50,445 bases of DNA from Paludibacteraceae bacterium (GTDB lineage Bacteria; Bacteroidota; Bacteroidia; Bacteroidales; Paludibacteraceae). Numbering within the stretch: position 1 is the stretch's first letter; every line of letters begins with the position of its first letter. The stretch lies in NCBI GenBank assembly GCA_905235505.1, contig CAJOMJ010000006.1:1-50445 (forward strand). Direction: 5' to 3'. Below are positions 41,483-49,477 of the stretch, one piece after another. Made by a program: the position numbers and the translations under genes. Under the pieces are notes generated by a model. The model searched no databases. It worked only from the letters and a program-made list of their open reading frames with translations, and was not told the origin of the DNA.

Positions 41483-43189
41483 TTATTTAACTATAGCGAG
41501 GAACTGCTCATCTTCTGCGAAGTTGGCAAACTCAATGTCTTTCTGAGCTTTCTGCTTCAGTGAAGCATCTTTCTCTATGGCAGTCTTGAGGTTGCTGTAA
41601 ACAGCGTCGCGGTCGTTGGTGCGGGCACCTACGATAGCTGCCAGGTAAGATGTAGTGGCATTGGGGTTCTGTACATTGGCAAGGGTCTGACGTGCACCTG
41701 CATAGTCTTCGTCAAGAATCTGCTGTACAGCGGCATTGTTAGTAGCAGTGTTGCCGTATGCTTTCTTTGCATTCTGATAGTCACCCTTCATAGTGTAGTA
41801 AGTACCCATGGCAGCATTGAGGTCAGCATTTGTGCCTGCAGCCTTGCCAAGATACTCCTCTGCCTTCTGCATGTCACCGTCTGCCATAGCAGCTATAGCG
41901 GCATTGTAGTTTACATCGGGGTTGTTGGGTTCAATCTCAAGAGCCTTGCTGTAGCAACGGCGAGCCTCTGCTATATTGCCTTGGTTGAAATAAATTATAC
42001 CAAGGTTGTTGTAAGCACGGTAGTCGTTAGGATAGAGGTCGATAGCCTTCTTGTAAATCTTAGCCTGCTCGTTGGCGTCGTCCTCAAGAGTAGCAGCATA
42101 GAGCAATTCTTCAAGACTCAGTTGGGCAGCATCCTCATTAGCCAGTTTCTTAATCTCGTCGTCGCTCTTGCCGATGAGGTCGGTGGTGAGGATAAGACGG
42201 CTGCGACGGAGTTGGGGCAGAATGTCGTCGGCAATGTTCTTGTAAACTGCACTCAGGTTCTTAATCTGTGCCTCACGCTCTTCCGGGTCGCTGTACATGT
42301 TGAGCACGCGAAGAACCAAGTCTTTGTCTTGGATATTGCTGTTCTCCATCAACTCTTTGAAGCCTTCCCAGTCTTCTGCAGTGATTTCGCTTTCAATCTT
42401 GGCATTCACTTTGTCTTTCTTCATCTGTTTCTCAAGGAATTTCTCAGATGCTGCCTGACGTTGTTTGGCAAGACTTTCATTCATCTTTGTTGTACCATCG
42501 GGAGAAGCATAGCCTGCAACCTCTATTTTGTTGATGGCTTTATGCTCGTTGTCGTTAGCCTCTTTGATAGCAGCCTGGAGGTCCTTGACAGCGTCGCTCT
42601 TTGTCTCAGAGTTGCGCAGATTAGCCTGTTGGATGAGGAACTTGATATCAGCCTCTTGCATCTCTTGGATAACACGCTGGAACTTGTCGGGAGTAACAGC
42701 ACCCTTGTTGTCCTTTGCGTCAGCAAGTTGAGAGGTGGCATTCATACCTGGACCTACATAGATGTCATCGATTTCTTCGTCATAGACTTTCTTGCCTACC
42801 TTGCCGTTTACACGGAGATAGAGTTTCGACGATGCCATCTCGGGCACATACTTGCAAGAGAACTTCTGAGTAACGGTCGCACCTTTGTCCTTGGCAATAA
42901 CGATACCGTTCTCTTTTACCTTCTCACCTACATAAGTGGTGGTCTCGCCAACGATCTCCTGCTCTTCGTTCTCACCGTATTTGAGCACGGGGGTAACATT
43001 TACCAAAGCGTTCTTGAGGAACTTCTTCTCGGGGAATGTACCGGTAACTTCTACGTTTACCTGACCTCCAACCACGGTCATCGGATTGGGGTTCATCTTC
43101 AGATCAAGTTCTTCGGGCAGACTCTTGTTGCACGAAGCGGTCAGTAAAGCAATTGCTACTGCCGACAAAAAGAATAAACTTTTTTTCAT
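41483..43189 (-). CDS. Lipoprotein with OmpA-like segment and TPR repeats
   Basis: The 568-residue product has a lipobox LLTASC (Cys20). An N-terminal beta domain (about 25-160) is followed by an OmpA-like stretch (IEVAGYASPDGTTKMNESLAKQRQAASEKFLEKQ-type, about 223-257) that may contact peptidoglycan, and TPR units in the C-terminal half (YRAYNNLGIIYFNQGNIAEARRCY.., PNNPDVNYNAAIAAMADGDMQKAEEYL). It is probably an outer-membrane assembly or scaffolding lipoprotein. It is monocistronic, with a good promoter (43260-43292) and an excellent terminator, which suggests high expression. Similar proteins occur widely in Bacteroidales without assigned function. Confidence 0.85.
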   Translation of the reverse strand: MKKSLFFLSAVAIALLTASCNKSLPEELDLKMNPNPMTVVGGQVNVEVTGTFPEKKFLKNALVNVTPVLKYGENEEQEIVGETTTYVGEKVKENGIVIAKDKGATVTQKFSCKYVPEMASSKLYLRVNGKVGKKVYDEEIDDIYVGPGMNATSQLADAKDNKGAVTPDKFQRVIQEMQEADIKFLIQQANLRNSETKSDAVKDLQAAIKEANDNEHKAINKIEVAGYASPDGTTKMNESLAKQRQAASEKFLEKQMKKDKVNAKIESEITAEDWEGFKELMENSNIQDKDLVLRVLNMYSDPEEREAQIKNLSAVYKNIADDILPQLRRSRLILTTDLIGKSDDEIKKLANEDAAQLSLEELLYAATLEDDANEQAKIYKKAIDLYPNDYRAYNNLGIIYFNQGNIAEARRCYSKALEIEPNNPDVNYNAAIAAMADGDMQKAEEYLGKAAGTNADLNAAMGTYYTMKGDYQNAKKAYGNTATNNAAVQQILDEDYAGARQTLANVQNPNATTSYLAAIVGARTNDRDAVYSNLKTAIEKDASLKQKAQKDIEFANFAEDEQFLAIVK

Positions 43190-43259
43190 GATGTTATTTG
43201 TTTAAATTATGATTTTGCTGTTGTTTATATGCATTTGCTCAATTTGGGTGCAAAGATAC

Positions 43260-43292
43260 GAAATTATTTTTGAGCCTGCAAACATTATGTGT
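43260..43292 (-). promoter_or_regulatory. Bacteroides-type promoter of the TPR/OmpA-like lipoprotein gene
   Basis: On the minus strand TTTG (43289-43292), a 20-bp spacer and TATCTTTGC (43260-43268) fit the consensus. The leader is about 65 nt. Confidence 0.8.
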
Positions 43293-43342
43293 ATTTTTTT
43301 GTTTTTTAGATAATTGATAGCCTTGATAAGTCTCCTGATTTC

Positions 43343-45376
43343 TCATTGTTCTTCCTTCTTCAGTTCAGGGTAGGCTATTCTGTGATGGTACATTGAGCAG
43401 AGACTTTCGATGAATGAGCGTTTGATATCTTCCACGTCTTTCAGACTTAGCGGTGTCTCACTCAGTTGTCCGTCGGCTATCTGCTGGCTTATCATCTTCT
43501 CCACCATGTCGGCAATATTCTCCTCTGTCATCTCGCTCAGACTTCTTGAGCGCGCCTCCACTGCATCTGCCATCATCAGTATGCCCGTCTCCTTGGTCTG
43601 AGGCTTGGGACCGGAGTAGCAGAAAAGTGCCTCGTCAACCTGCTCTCCCGGGTGGGCATTGACATACTTGTTATAGAAATAACGCACCTTGCTTGTACCA
43701 TGATGTGTCTCTATGAAAGTAGTGATAGTTGTCGGCAGTCGATGCTTCTTTGCTATCGTCAGACCCTTCTTCGTATGCGCTATGATGATGCCTGCAGCCT
43801 TTTGTTCGTCCATCTCGGCAAGAGGATTGACCCCCTCACCCTGATTCTCTATGAACATCTCAGGGTTGAACATCTTGCCTATGTCGTGATATAAGGCTCC
43901 GACGCGTACGAGCAGGGCATTGGCATCTATTTGTTTGGCTGCCTCGGTGGCAAGATTGCTTACTTGCAACGAGTGCTGGAATGTGCCCGGAGCACGTTGG
44001 GCAAACTCAAGCAAGAGACCGCTGTTGACATTGGTAAGTTCCACTAATGTCAGTTCCGAAGTGAACCCGAATCCACGCTCTGCAAGATAGATGAGTCCGT
44101 AAACCGGTAGCAATAGCATTGCACTGACAAGGAAGAAAATGTAGATATCCCAGTCAAGACCGGCAAAAGTGCCTTGCTCCGCCACATAGCATGCCGTGAA
44201 GACTGCCGCTTGCGTGAGGAATACATAAGCCGCAGTAGTCATCAGTTGCGAACGCACGGATACATTCTTCAGGCTCACAACCGTCACCAGACCTACAGCC
44301 GTTTGCACCATGATAAAGACATACGGCGAGGGGAGCATGATACTGACAAGCAACACCGTTATCAAGTGGCAGAAGAATGCTGTACGGGTGTCGTAGAACA
44401 CGCGCAGCATGACCGGCACAAGGGCAAAAGGCACGGCAAATATTGATATCTGGGTAAAATTAAGCAGTACGGCTGCCAGTAGCACCACTATAATTATCAA
44501 GAGTGATATAAAGATGCTGTTCCTGATGTCGTAGAGCAGCTTTCGGCGGAAACCGTACAGATATAGCACCAGCATGCCTACCAATATGCACACAAGGATT
44601 ATTGTCCCCATGAAAGAGAGCGCAGACTGCCTTTGGTCAACTTCTTTCTCATCGGTTGCGGCGCGCAGCGATACCAATATCTGATAGGTCGTCTCGTCCA
44701 CTATCTCTCCCCTGTCTATAATCTTTTCCCCCTCCTGCACCATGCCGCGTGTTAGACTCACTGACGCTATGAGGTCTGCGTACAACTCTTGCGAGCGTAG
44801 AGAATCATAGCTGAGGTTGGGGGTGATGTATATGTCAATGTCAAGCGGCTTCTTGTAGCCTGCCTCCTCCATTCGCTCTACAAGTGTCGAGTAGGCTGAC
44901 TTGGGAGTATATACATCGCTCAGCGCCTGCTTCTTGGCTACGTGTTTCCGGTCAACCACCTTTATGTCTTTCCATCCCTCCTTGGAGAGACTGATATTAT
45001 CGTCTGCCGACATCACTCCCTGCTGGCATATATTTCTTACGGCACTCTCCAGTTCGCGGCTCTCAGCGGCAGATAGTTGCTTGTAGTTCTCTGTTGCCCT
45101 TATCACCTTGATAAGAGTGTCCGCCATATCGGCATTGATAGTGAAAAAAGGCGTGTAGTCTTGGAGAACTTTTTCCCGCTCTTCTTGCAGTTCCGCTTCT
45201 GTCTTGTAGATAGGAAAAGCCTGCTCTGCGGTTATCAAACCGTAATTCCACGGCTTGCCCTGCTCAAAATAGTAGGAGAAGTTGCTCTGGCGGCGTGGCA
45301 TGACAAGTGAAACGAGTGCCGCCAAAGATATGAATACCACTGCGCGCATGACGCTTTTCAGATAACTCTTGTTCAT
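43343..45376 (-). CDS. pgpH: 7TM-HD family phosphohydrolase (PgpH-like c-di-AMP phosphodiesterase)
   Basis: The 677-residue product starts with one membrane helix (about 7-24), then an extracytoplasmic 7TMR-HDED domain (about 30-265), seven membrane helices (about 275-470) and a cytoplasmic HD domain with the metal motifs HSLQVSNLATEAA, LYHDIGKM, IIAHTKKG, ETHHGTS and MADAVEARSRS. This is the layout of PgpH, which hydrolyses cyclic di-AMP to pApA. The start was set at ATG 45376 because it overlaps the tadA stop as ATGA and gives a proper first helix; a longer in-frame reading lies wholly inside tadA. It is the last gene of the gldE operon. Confidence 0.9.
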   Translation of the reverse strand: MNKSYLKSVMRAVVFISLAALVSLVMPRRQSNFSYYFEQGKPWNYGLITAEQAFPIYKTEAELQEEREKVLQDYTPFFTINADMADTLIKVIRATENYKQLSAAESRELESAVRNICQQGVMSADDNISLSKEGWKDIKVVDRKHVAKKQALSDVYTPKSAYSTLVERMEEAGYKKPLDIDIYITPNLSYDSLRSQELYADLIASVSLTRGMVQEGEKIIDRGEIVDETTYQILVSLRAATDEKEVDQRQSALSFMGTIILVCILVGMLVLYLYGFRRKLLYDIRNSIFISLLIIIVVLLAAVLLNFTQISIFAVPFALVPVMLRVFYDTRTAFFCHLITVLLVSIMLPSPYVFIMVQTAVGLVTVVSLKNVSVRSQLMTTAAYVFLTQAAVFTACYVAEQGTFAGLDWDIYIFFLVSAMLLLPVYGLIYLAERGFGFTSELTLVELTNVNSGLLLEFAQRAPGTFQHSLQVSNLATEAAKQIDANALLVRVGALYHDIGKMFNPEMFIENQGEGVNPLAEMDEQKAAGIIIAHTKKGLTIAKKHRLPTTITTFIETHHGTSKVRYFYNKYVNAHPGEQVDEALFCYSGPKPQTKETGILMMADAVEARSRSLSEMTEENIADMVEKMISQQIADGQLSETPLSLKDVEDIKRSFIESLCSMYHHRIAYPELKKEEQ

Positions 45377-45816
45377 AATGTATGTCTTTTGTTTTGGAAG
45401 AACTCTTGCAATAGTTGTTTGCATTCGTCCTCCAGTATTCCTTTTTCTACTTTGCATTTGGGGTGAAGAGCCTCGGGCGCATACAAGGTGTATCCCCTTT
45501 TTTCGTCGCTTGCGCCATATACGAGTCTGCTCAGTTGTGCCCATCCCAAAGCACCGGCACACATAACGCAGGGTTCAAGCGTTACGTATAGTGTGCAGTC
45601 TTGCAGATATTTCCCCCCGAGAGTCTGTGCCGATGCCGTCAGGGCCTGCATCTCGGCATGTGCTGTCACATCCTGCAGCGTCTGTGTCAGATTATACCCT
45701 CTGCCTACAATATGCCCGTCGCACACTACCACGCAACCCACCGGTATCTCGTCTGCCTGCAGAGCCTTGCGCGCCTCTTGCAGCGCCATCGTCATATATC
45801 TCTCGTCATCTGTCAT
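45373..45816 (-). CDS. tadA: tRNA-specific adenosine deaminase
   Basis: The 147-residue product has the cytidine/deoxycytidylate deaminase zinc site: HAEMQAL (His ligand and catalytic Glu) and TLEPCVMCAGAL (two Cys ligands). It converts A34 to inosine in tRNA-Arg(ACG). The length and motif order suit TadA better than guanine deaminase. It overlaps pgpH by four bases and follows the GGGPS gene by 35 bases. Confidence 0.93.
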   Translation of the reverse strand: MTDDERYMTMALQEARKALQADEIPVGCVVVCDGHIVGRGYNLTQTLQDVTAHAEMQALTASAQTLGGKYLQDCTLYVTLEPCVMCAGALGWAQLSRLVYGASDEKRGYTLYAPEALHPKCKVEKGILEDECKQLLQEFFQNKRHTL

Positions 45817-45851
45817 GAATGTTTGCCTTTCTGAGTGGATGCACTCGTTAT

Positions 45852-46577
45852 CTACGACTGTTTCGCTTCGGCGAAACGCTTTATGTCTTCAGGTGCCTTC
45901 TCAAAATGATTCCCTATCACCACTATGTCGGCTCCTGCTCTGAAAGCCGCTTTCATCTGCTCCGTAGTACATATACCTCCTCCCACTATGAGCGGCACGC
46001 TAAGCAACTGCTTTGTTGCCGCAATCACATCTGTCGCTACCGGTATGTCCGCCCCGCTGCCTGCCTCTAAATACACCATTCGTTTGCCTAACATCTCTCC
46101 TGCTAACGCCGTGGATGCAATCTCCTCTTTATGCCGCAGAGGCTCGGCATGGGTTACTTGCTGCACTGTGGTCTCTTTGCCACCGTCAACCAGTATATAA
46201 GCCATCGGTATAACCTCTATGCCCGAGGCGTGAATAGACCTTGCCGCACGTATATGCCTGCCCGCCAATAACTCGCTGTCTTTCGAGTTGAGCAGGGAGA
46301 GAAACAATATGGCATCCGCTTTGTCTGAGAACTGACACACGTCCCCGGGAAACAGTATCACAGGCAAGTCCTTTCGTAGCACACTCTTCAGTGTCCCCAC
46401 AAACTCATCCACAGGCTTCAAATAACCGCTGCCGCCTACAAGCACCATGTCTGTGTCGCTCCTGTTTATCTGTGTCGCCACATAAGCAATGTCTTGAGTC
46501 TTCTCAGGGTCAAGCAGCACTGCTAACATCTTCTTGCCTTGGGCGATATTGGTTGTTATTTGGTTATATACTTGCAT
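45852..46577 (-). CDS. Geranylgeranylglyceryl phosphate synthase family protein (PcrB/GGGPS)
   Basis: The 241-residue TIM-barrel protein has LAVLLDPEK (LDPxK near the N-terminus), VGGSGY, ILFPGD, YLEAGSGA and VGGGI..TEQMKAAF..GAD.VVIGN, the diagnostic prenyl-glyceryl phosphate synthase motifs. It couples a prenyl diphosphate to glycerol-1-phosphate with an ether bond. Group II members occur in Bacteroidetes. The ATG at 46577 overlaps the preceding PPTase gene by 22 bases, so the two are probably coupled. No glycerol-1-phosphate dehydrogenase is in the window. Product chain length cannot be told from sequence. Confidence 0.9.
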   Translation of the reverse strand: MQVYNQITTNIAQGKKMLAVLLDPEKTQDIAYVATQINRSDTDMVLVGGSGYLKPVDEFVGTLKSVLRKDLPVILFPGDVCQFSDKADAILFLSLLNSKDSELLAGRHIRAARSIHASGIEVIPMAYILVDGGKETTVQQVTHAEPLRHKEEIASTALAGEMLGKRMVYLEAGSGADIPVATDVIAATKQLLSVPLIVGGGICTTEQMKAAFRAGADIVVIGNHFEKAPEDIKRFAEAKQS

Positions 46578-47134
46578 GCTAACACTATCTCGTATTCTTC
46601 GTTGAGTTCTATAATAGTAAGTCTGTATCTCTCTCCCCTCACCGTGGCGGCAAAACTCTCTCCGTTGCCTTTCAGCGCATTTCTGACCCCTTGTATGTCC
46701 AACTCCACATGCTCCGCCATCGCACCTGCCGCCTCGCCTGCCAGTTTATATACCGCCTCTTTGGCTGACCAGCATACTGCTAAAGCGGGAATCCCTTCAC
46801 CCTGCAAGAGGGCAAGCTCGTCCGGCTTGAGAAACATGCTGCTGACCCGCTCAAGTCGTGGGTGGAGTTCTTCTACATCTATACCTGCAGGTTCACTCTC
46901 GCTTAGAGCAAAACACAACACATGGTTGCTGTGCGATATAGAGATGTTGGTTTCACTTCCTCTCAGATAGGGTTTCCCCTTTTCATCGTGTTCGAGCGTT
47001 ACCCCCTCTCCCAATATCTGCTTTAGCATGGCCGTCTCCGCCATGCGCTCCTGTTCTCTCTTCTGCCTGCCCTCTTGAGAGATGGCTCCTGCGTACACTC
47101 TTACATCGCCGTATTTGTACTCCTTTATCTCCAT
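46556..47134 (-). CDS. 4'-phosphopantetheinyl transferase (Sfp type)
   Basis: The 192-residue product attaches the phosphopantetheine arm of CoA to carrier proteins. It has the Sfp motifs: GKPYL....ISISHS, GIDVEELHPR (Mg-binding Asp and Glu) and WSAKEAVYKLAG. The start was set at ATG 47134 (MEIKEYKYGDV), which overlaps the gldD 3' end by 10 bases; the longer frame upstream lies inside gldD. The likely client is the ACP encoded at 38009-38248, as no AcpS-type gene is seen here. Confidence 0.88.
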   Translation of the reverse strand: MEIKEYKYGDVRVYAGAISQEGRQKREQERMAETAMLKQILGEGVTLEHDEKGKPYLRGSETNISISHSNHVLCFALSESEPAGIDVEELHPRLERVSSMFLKPDELALLQGEGIPALAVCWSAKEAVYKLAGEAAGAMAEHVELDIQGVRNALKGNGESFAATVRGERYRLTIIELNEEYEIVLACKYITK

Positions 47135-47718
47135 CTCATCGTTTCTACTATGTGCCGCATATCTTCCACGATGTAGTCTCTCACGGGTGCCAATGAATCT
47201 TGGTTGGGTATGCAGTTGAAATAGGCCGCTGCACGGAAGAAATGCCGGGTGGAGTCGGTGAGGTAGAACTGACAAGGTGATGCCGTATTCCCTACCAACT
47301 CGTACATCACCCCGTACACGCTCTCCTCCTCGTTGTCAAACCCTTGCTCGGGTATGGCACTCGCCTTGCCTGCGTGGTTATATACAAACCGTTGCGCATC
47401 ATCGCTCAGTTGGCGGAGATTTCCCTCTACCGGTTTGTATGAGCAATGCACCTGTACGTTGAGCGACGGATAAGTCAGGTCTATCCAATGCTCTTCTCCG
47501 TCGGCATGCGGAGCAACGCTCACCGTCTTGTTTACATCGAATGTATAGGGCAGGGTGCCTGTTGTGGATGCATACACGGGCGACTGCAGACTCACATATT
47601 CCTGCTCCTGCAAGTCAATCCGGTAGTATCCGCGAGGCTTCGGCTGCGATGTGTTGCCGCAACCTGCCACCATGGTAACTAACACGCCTGTCAATATTAT
47701 CAATCCGCCTTTTCTCAC
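47125..47718 (-). CDS. gldD: Gliding motility lipoprotein GldD
   Basis: The 197-residue product has a lipobox MVAGC (Cys20) and the GldD signature PKPRGYYRIDL followed by a beta-rich domain with HWIDLTYPSLNVQVHCSYKP. In Flavobacterium GldD is needed for gliding and chitin use, working with GldE. The start codon is GTG (47716-47718), 9 bases after gldE. Its presence in a probably non-gliding gut-type bacterium is usual for Bacteroidales and links to the type IX secretion apparatus. Confidence 0.9.
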   Translation of the reverse strand: MRKGGLIILTGVLVTMVAGCGNTSQPKPRGYYRIDLQEQEYVSLQSPVYASTTGTLPYTFDVNKTVSVAPHADGEEHWIDLTYPSLNVQVHCSYKPVEGNLRQLSDDAQRFVYNHAGKASAIPEQGFDNEEESVYGVMYELVGNTASPCQFYLTDSTRHFFRAAAYFNCIPNQDSLAPVRDYIVEDMRHIVETMRWR

Positions 47719-47727
47719 CGCCTGTTC

Positions 47728-48993
47728 TCAGTCTTTTACAATAAGTTTTATCTTCTTTATTCTCCTCTTGTCAAGCGACACTATCTCAAACTCGTATTTG
47801 TCGTATTTCACTATCTCGCCTTTCTTCGGGAAATCGCCCTTCAACTCGAGTACAAGCCCTGCCAGAGTCTCCGCCTCGCCTGCCACCTTCTCAAACATGT
47901 CGTCCGATATGTCAAGCACCTTGTAGAAATCGTTCAACAGTATCTTCCCCTCAAACAGGTATGTATTGTCGTCAAGACGTGTATATTGCTGTTCATCCTC
48001 ATCGTATTCGTCACTTATCTCTCCCACCACCTCCTCAAGAATATCTTCGAGAGTAATCAGGCCTGCCGTACCCCCGTATTCATCTACAACTATGGCAAGA
48101 TGCACTTTCTGCTGCTGAAACTCTTGCAGCAGGTCGTCAAGATGCTTGTTCTCCGGTACAAAATAGGCAGGGCGTATCAGCGTCTGCCAGCGGAAATTGG
48201 CAGGCTTGTCAAGGTGGGGCAGCATGTCTTTGGAATACACTATGCCCTTGATGGTATCTACCGTGCCCGCATATACAGGTATTCTCGAATAACCCGAAGA
48301 TATGATAACATCAAGCAACTCTTTGTAATTGGCTTTGATATCTACATCCACTATGTCAAGGCGCGAATGCATGACATCCGACACGCAGCGTGTCCCAAAC
48401 CTCGTTATACCCTCCAGTATGACCTTCTCCTCCTCCGTCGCTATATCCGTAAGCTCCACTGCCTGCGACAACTCGTCCATTGAGAGATTGGCATGGCTAT
48501 GCTTCTCCAACCTCCGCTCTACTATAGAGGTCGATTTAACAAGCAGAAATGAGAACGGTGAGAGTATCTTCGATAGTATCGTTAGCCCGCCTGCGGCAAA
48601 CCTTGACATCTTCAGCGGGTCAACCGTAGCATACACCTTCGGCGTTATCTCTCCGAAGAGAAGCAGAAGAAATGTTATCAGCACCGTCTGTATCAGAAAC
48701 ACCCATATCGGCTTGATATGTGTAGGCATCGCCTCTGCAGTGAAATATGCAATAAGAAGCGTGATGACGATATTGATGAAGTTGTTGCCTATCAATATCG
48801 TGGCAAGCAGTTTCTGTGGCTTCTTGAGTAACTCAAGCACCATACGGTCGCGCTTGCTGTCGTTCTGTTTGAGAGTCTCAATATGTGAAGGTGAAAGCGA
48901 AAAATAAGCCGTCTCCGACATACTCATATATGCCGAAACTAAAAGTAGTATCAAACCCGATACAAGCGCAATCCAAGCAGAGATAGAAATCAT
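47728..48993 (-). CDS. gldE: GldE-type CNNM/CorC membrane protein with CBS domains
   Basis: The 421-residue product has an N-terminal DUF21/CNNM membrane domain (about 1-190 with four hydrophobic segments, including the LLATILIGNNFINIVITLLIAY area), two CBS domains (about 205-330; VMHSRLDIVDV... VDEYGGTAGLITLEDILEEVVGEI) and a C-terminal CorC_HlyC domain. Position directly before gldD identifies it as GldE. It probably transports or senses a divalent cation and stabilises GldD. It is first in the six-gene operon, with a promoter at 49083-49115. Confidence 0.9.
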   Translation of the reverse strand: MISISAWIALVSGLILLLVSAYMSMSETAYFSLSPSHIETLKQNDSKRDRMVLELLKKPQKLLATILIGNNFINIVITLLIAYFTAEAMPTHIKPIWVFLIQTVLITFLLLLFGEITPKVYATVDPLKMSRFAAGGLTILSKILSPFSFLLVKSTSIVERRLEKHSHANLSMDELSQAVELTDIATEEEKVILEGITRFGTRCVSDVMHSRLDIVDVDIKANYKELLDVIISSGYSRIPVYAGTVDTIKGIVYSKDMLPHLDKPANFRWQTLIRPAYFVPENKHLDDLLQEFQQQKVHLAIVVDEYGGTAGLITLEDILEEVVGEISDEYDEDEQQYTRLDDNTYLFEGKILLNDFYKVLDISDDMFEKVAGEAETLAGLVLELKGDFPKKGEIVKYDKYEFEIVSLDKRRIKKIKLIVKD

Positions 48994-49082
48994 ATTATAA
49001 TAAAGTAGTTATACAAAGCAGTAAACTACATTCTGTTAGTCAAGCAAATTGAATCTACAAGTCACACAGATTGTAATCTACT

Positions 49083-49115
49083 GCAAAAGTAGTGCAAGTT
49101 TTGCAAATACACAAA
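49083..49115 (-). promoter_or_regulatory. Bacteroides-type promoter of the gldE operon
   Basis: On the minus strand TTTG (49112-49115), a 20-bp spacer and TACTTTTGC (49083-49091) fit the consensus. The leader is about 80 nt. Confidence 0.78.
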
Positions 49116-49155
49116 TCTTTTCAGCATTTTCCCCCAAACCCCGTCTCTTGCCACT

Positions 49156-49307
49156 CGTAGAAACGCAACCCCGTCACGTCTCCCCCACCTTATTACTACC
49201 CTTGCCATTATCACGTCTCCAAAAAAGTTGCCCGCTTGTAGAGACATTTGACCAAATGTCTCTCATCACCTCCCGTGGAGTTTCGTAGAGACGCGACACT
49301 GTCACGA
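49156..49307. repeat. Cluster of type A and type B intergenic palindromes
   Basis: A degenerate type A copy lies at 49156-49183, a half copy (TCACGTCTCC) at 49211-49220, a type B copy with 11-bp perfect arms at 49240-49263 (AGAGACATTTG and its complement, loop AC), and a truncated type A copy at 49284-49306 (GTAGAGACGCGACACTGTCACG). All lie between gldE and dusB. Confidence 0.88.
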
Positions 49308-49346
49308 AAAAAGCACTAAATAAGAGTAATAATAGATAGAAATAGA

Positions 49347-49410
49347 TAAACCACTCTAAACAACTCTAAACCACCCTAAACAATCCTAAACCACTCTAAA
49401 CACCACTAAA
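49347..49410. repeat. 10-bp phased TAAA array, six full units
   Basis: TAAAC starts at 49347 and then every exact 10 bases (49357, 49367, 49377, 49387, 49397), with a further TAAAT at 49407. Units vary as TAAACCACTC, TAAACAACTC, TAAACCACCC and so on. A-runs in phase with the helix are expected to bend DNA, and the array lies 36-100 bases upstream of the dusB -7 element. Confidence 0.88.
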
Positions 49411-49445
49411 TTTCAATTATAAATCTATTATTCGAAAAAAAAGTG

Positions 49446-49454
49446 TATCTTTGC
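49446..49454 (+). promoter_or_regulatory. Bacteroides-type -7 element of dusB
   Basis: TATCTTTGC is a perfect TAnnTTTGC element, predicting a start near 49461 and a leader of about 17 nt. No -33 TTTG stands at the usual spacing; the curved A-rich DNA upstream may substitute. Confidence 0.72.
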
Positions 49455-49477
49455 ACTCGCAAAACCACACTTTTCAC

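Larger units (their letters stand above)
48994..49477. other. Divergent non-coding region between gldE and dusB
   Basis: These 484 bases hold the gldE promoter (49083-49115), a cluster of type A and type B palindromes (49156-49307), a 10-bp phased TAAA array (49347-49410) and the dusB promoter element (49446-49454). No credible gene was seen. Confidence 0.75.

Noticed and set aside
41981..43147. 388-codon open frame on the plus strand
   Set aside because: It is the shadow of the TPR/OmpA-like lipoprotein gene, which has a lipobox, promoter and terminator.
45377..45562. Longer N-terminus for the 7TM-HD protein
   Set aside because: The extra 62 codons lie inside tadA in another frame; the ATGA overlap and the first membrane helix favour 45376.
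47135..47275. Longer N-terminus for the phosphopantetheinyl transferase
   Set aside because: The extra codons lie inside gldD and do not resemble the family; MEIKEYKYGDV at 47134 is a normal start.
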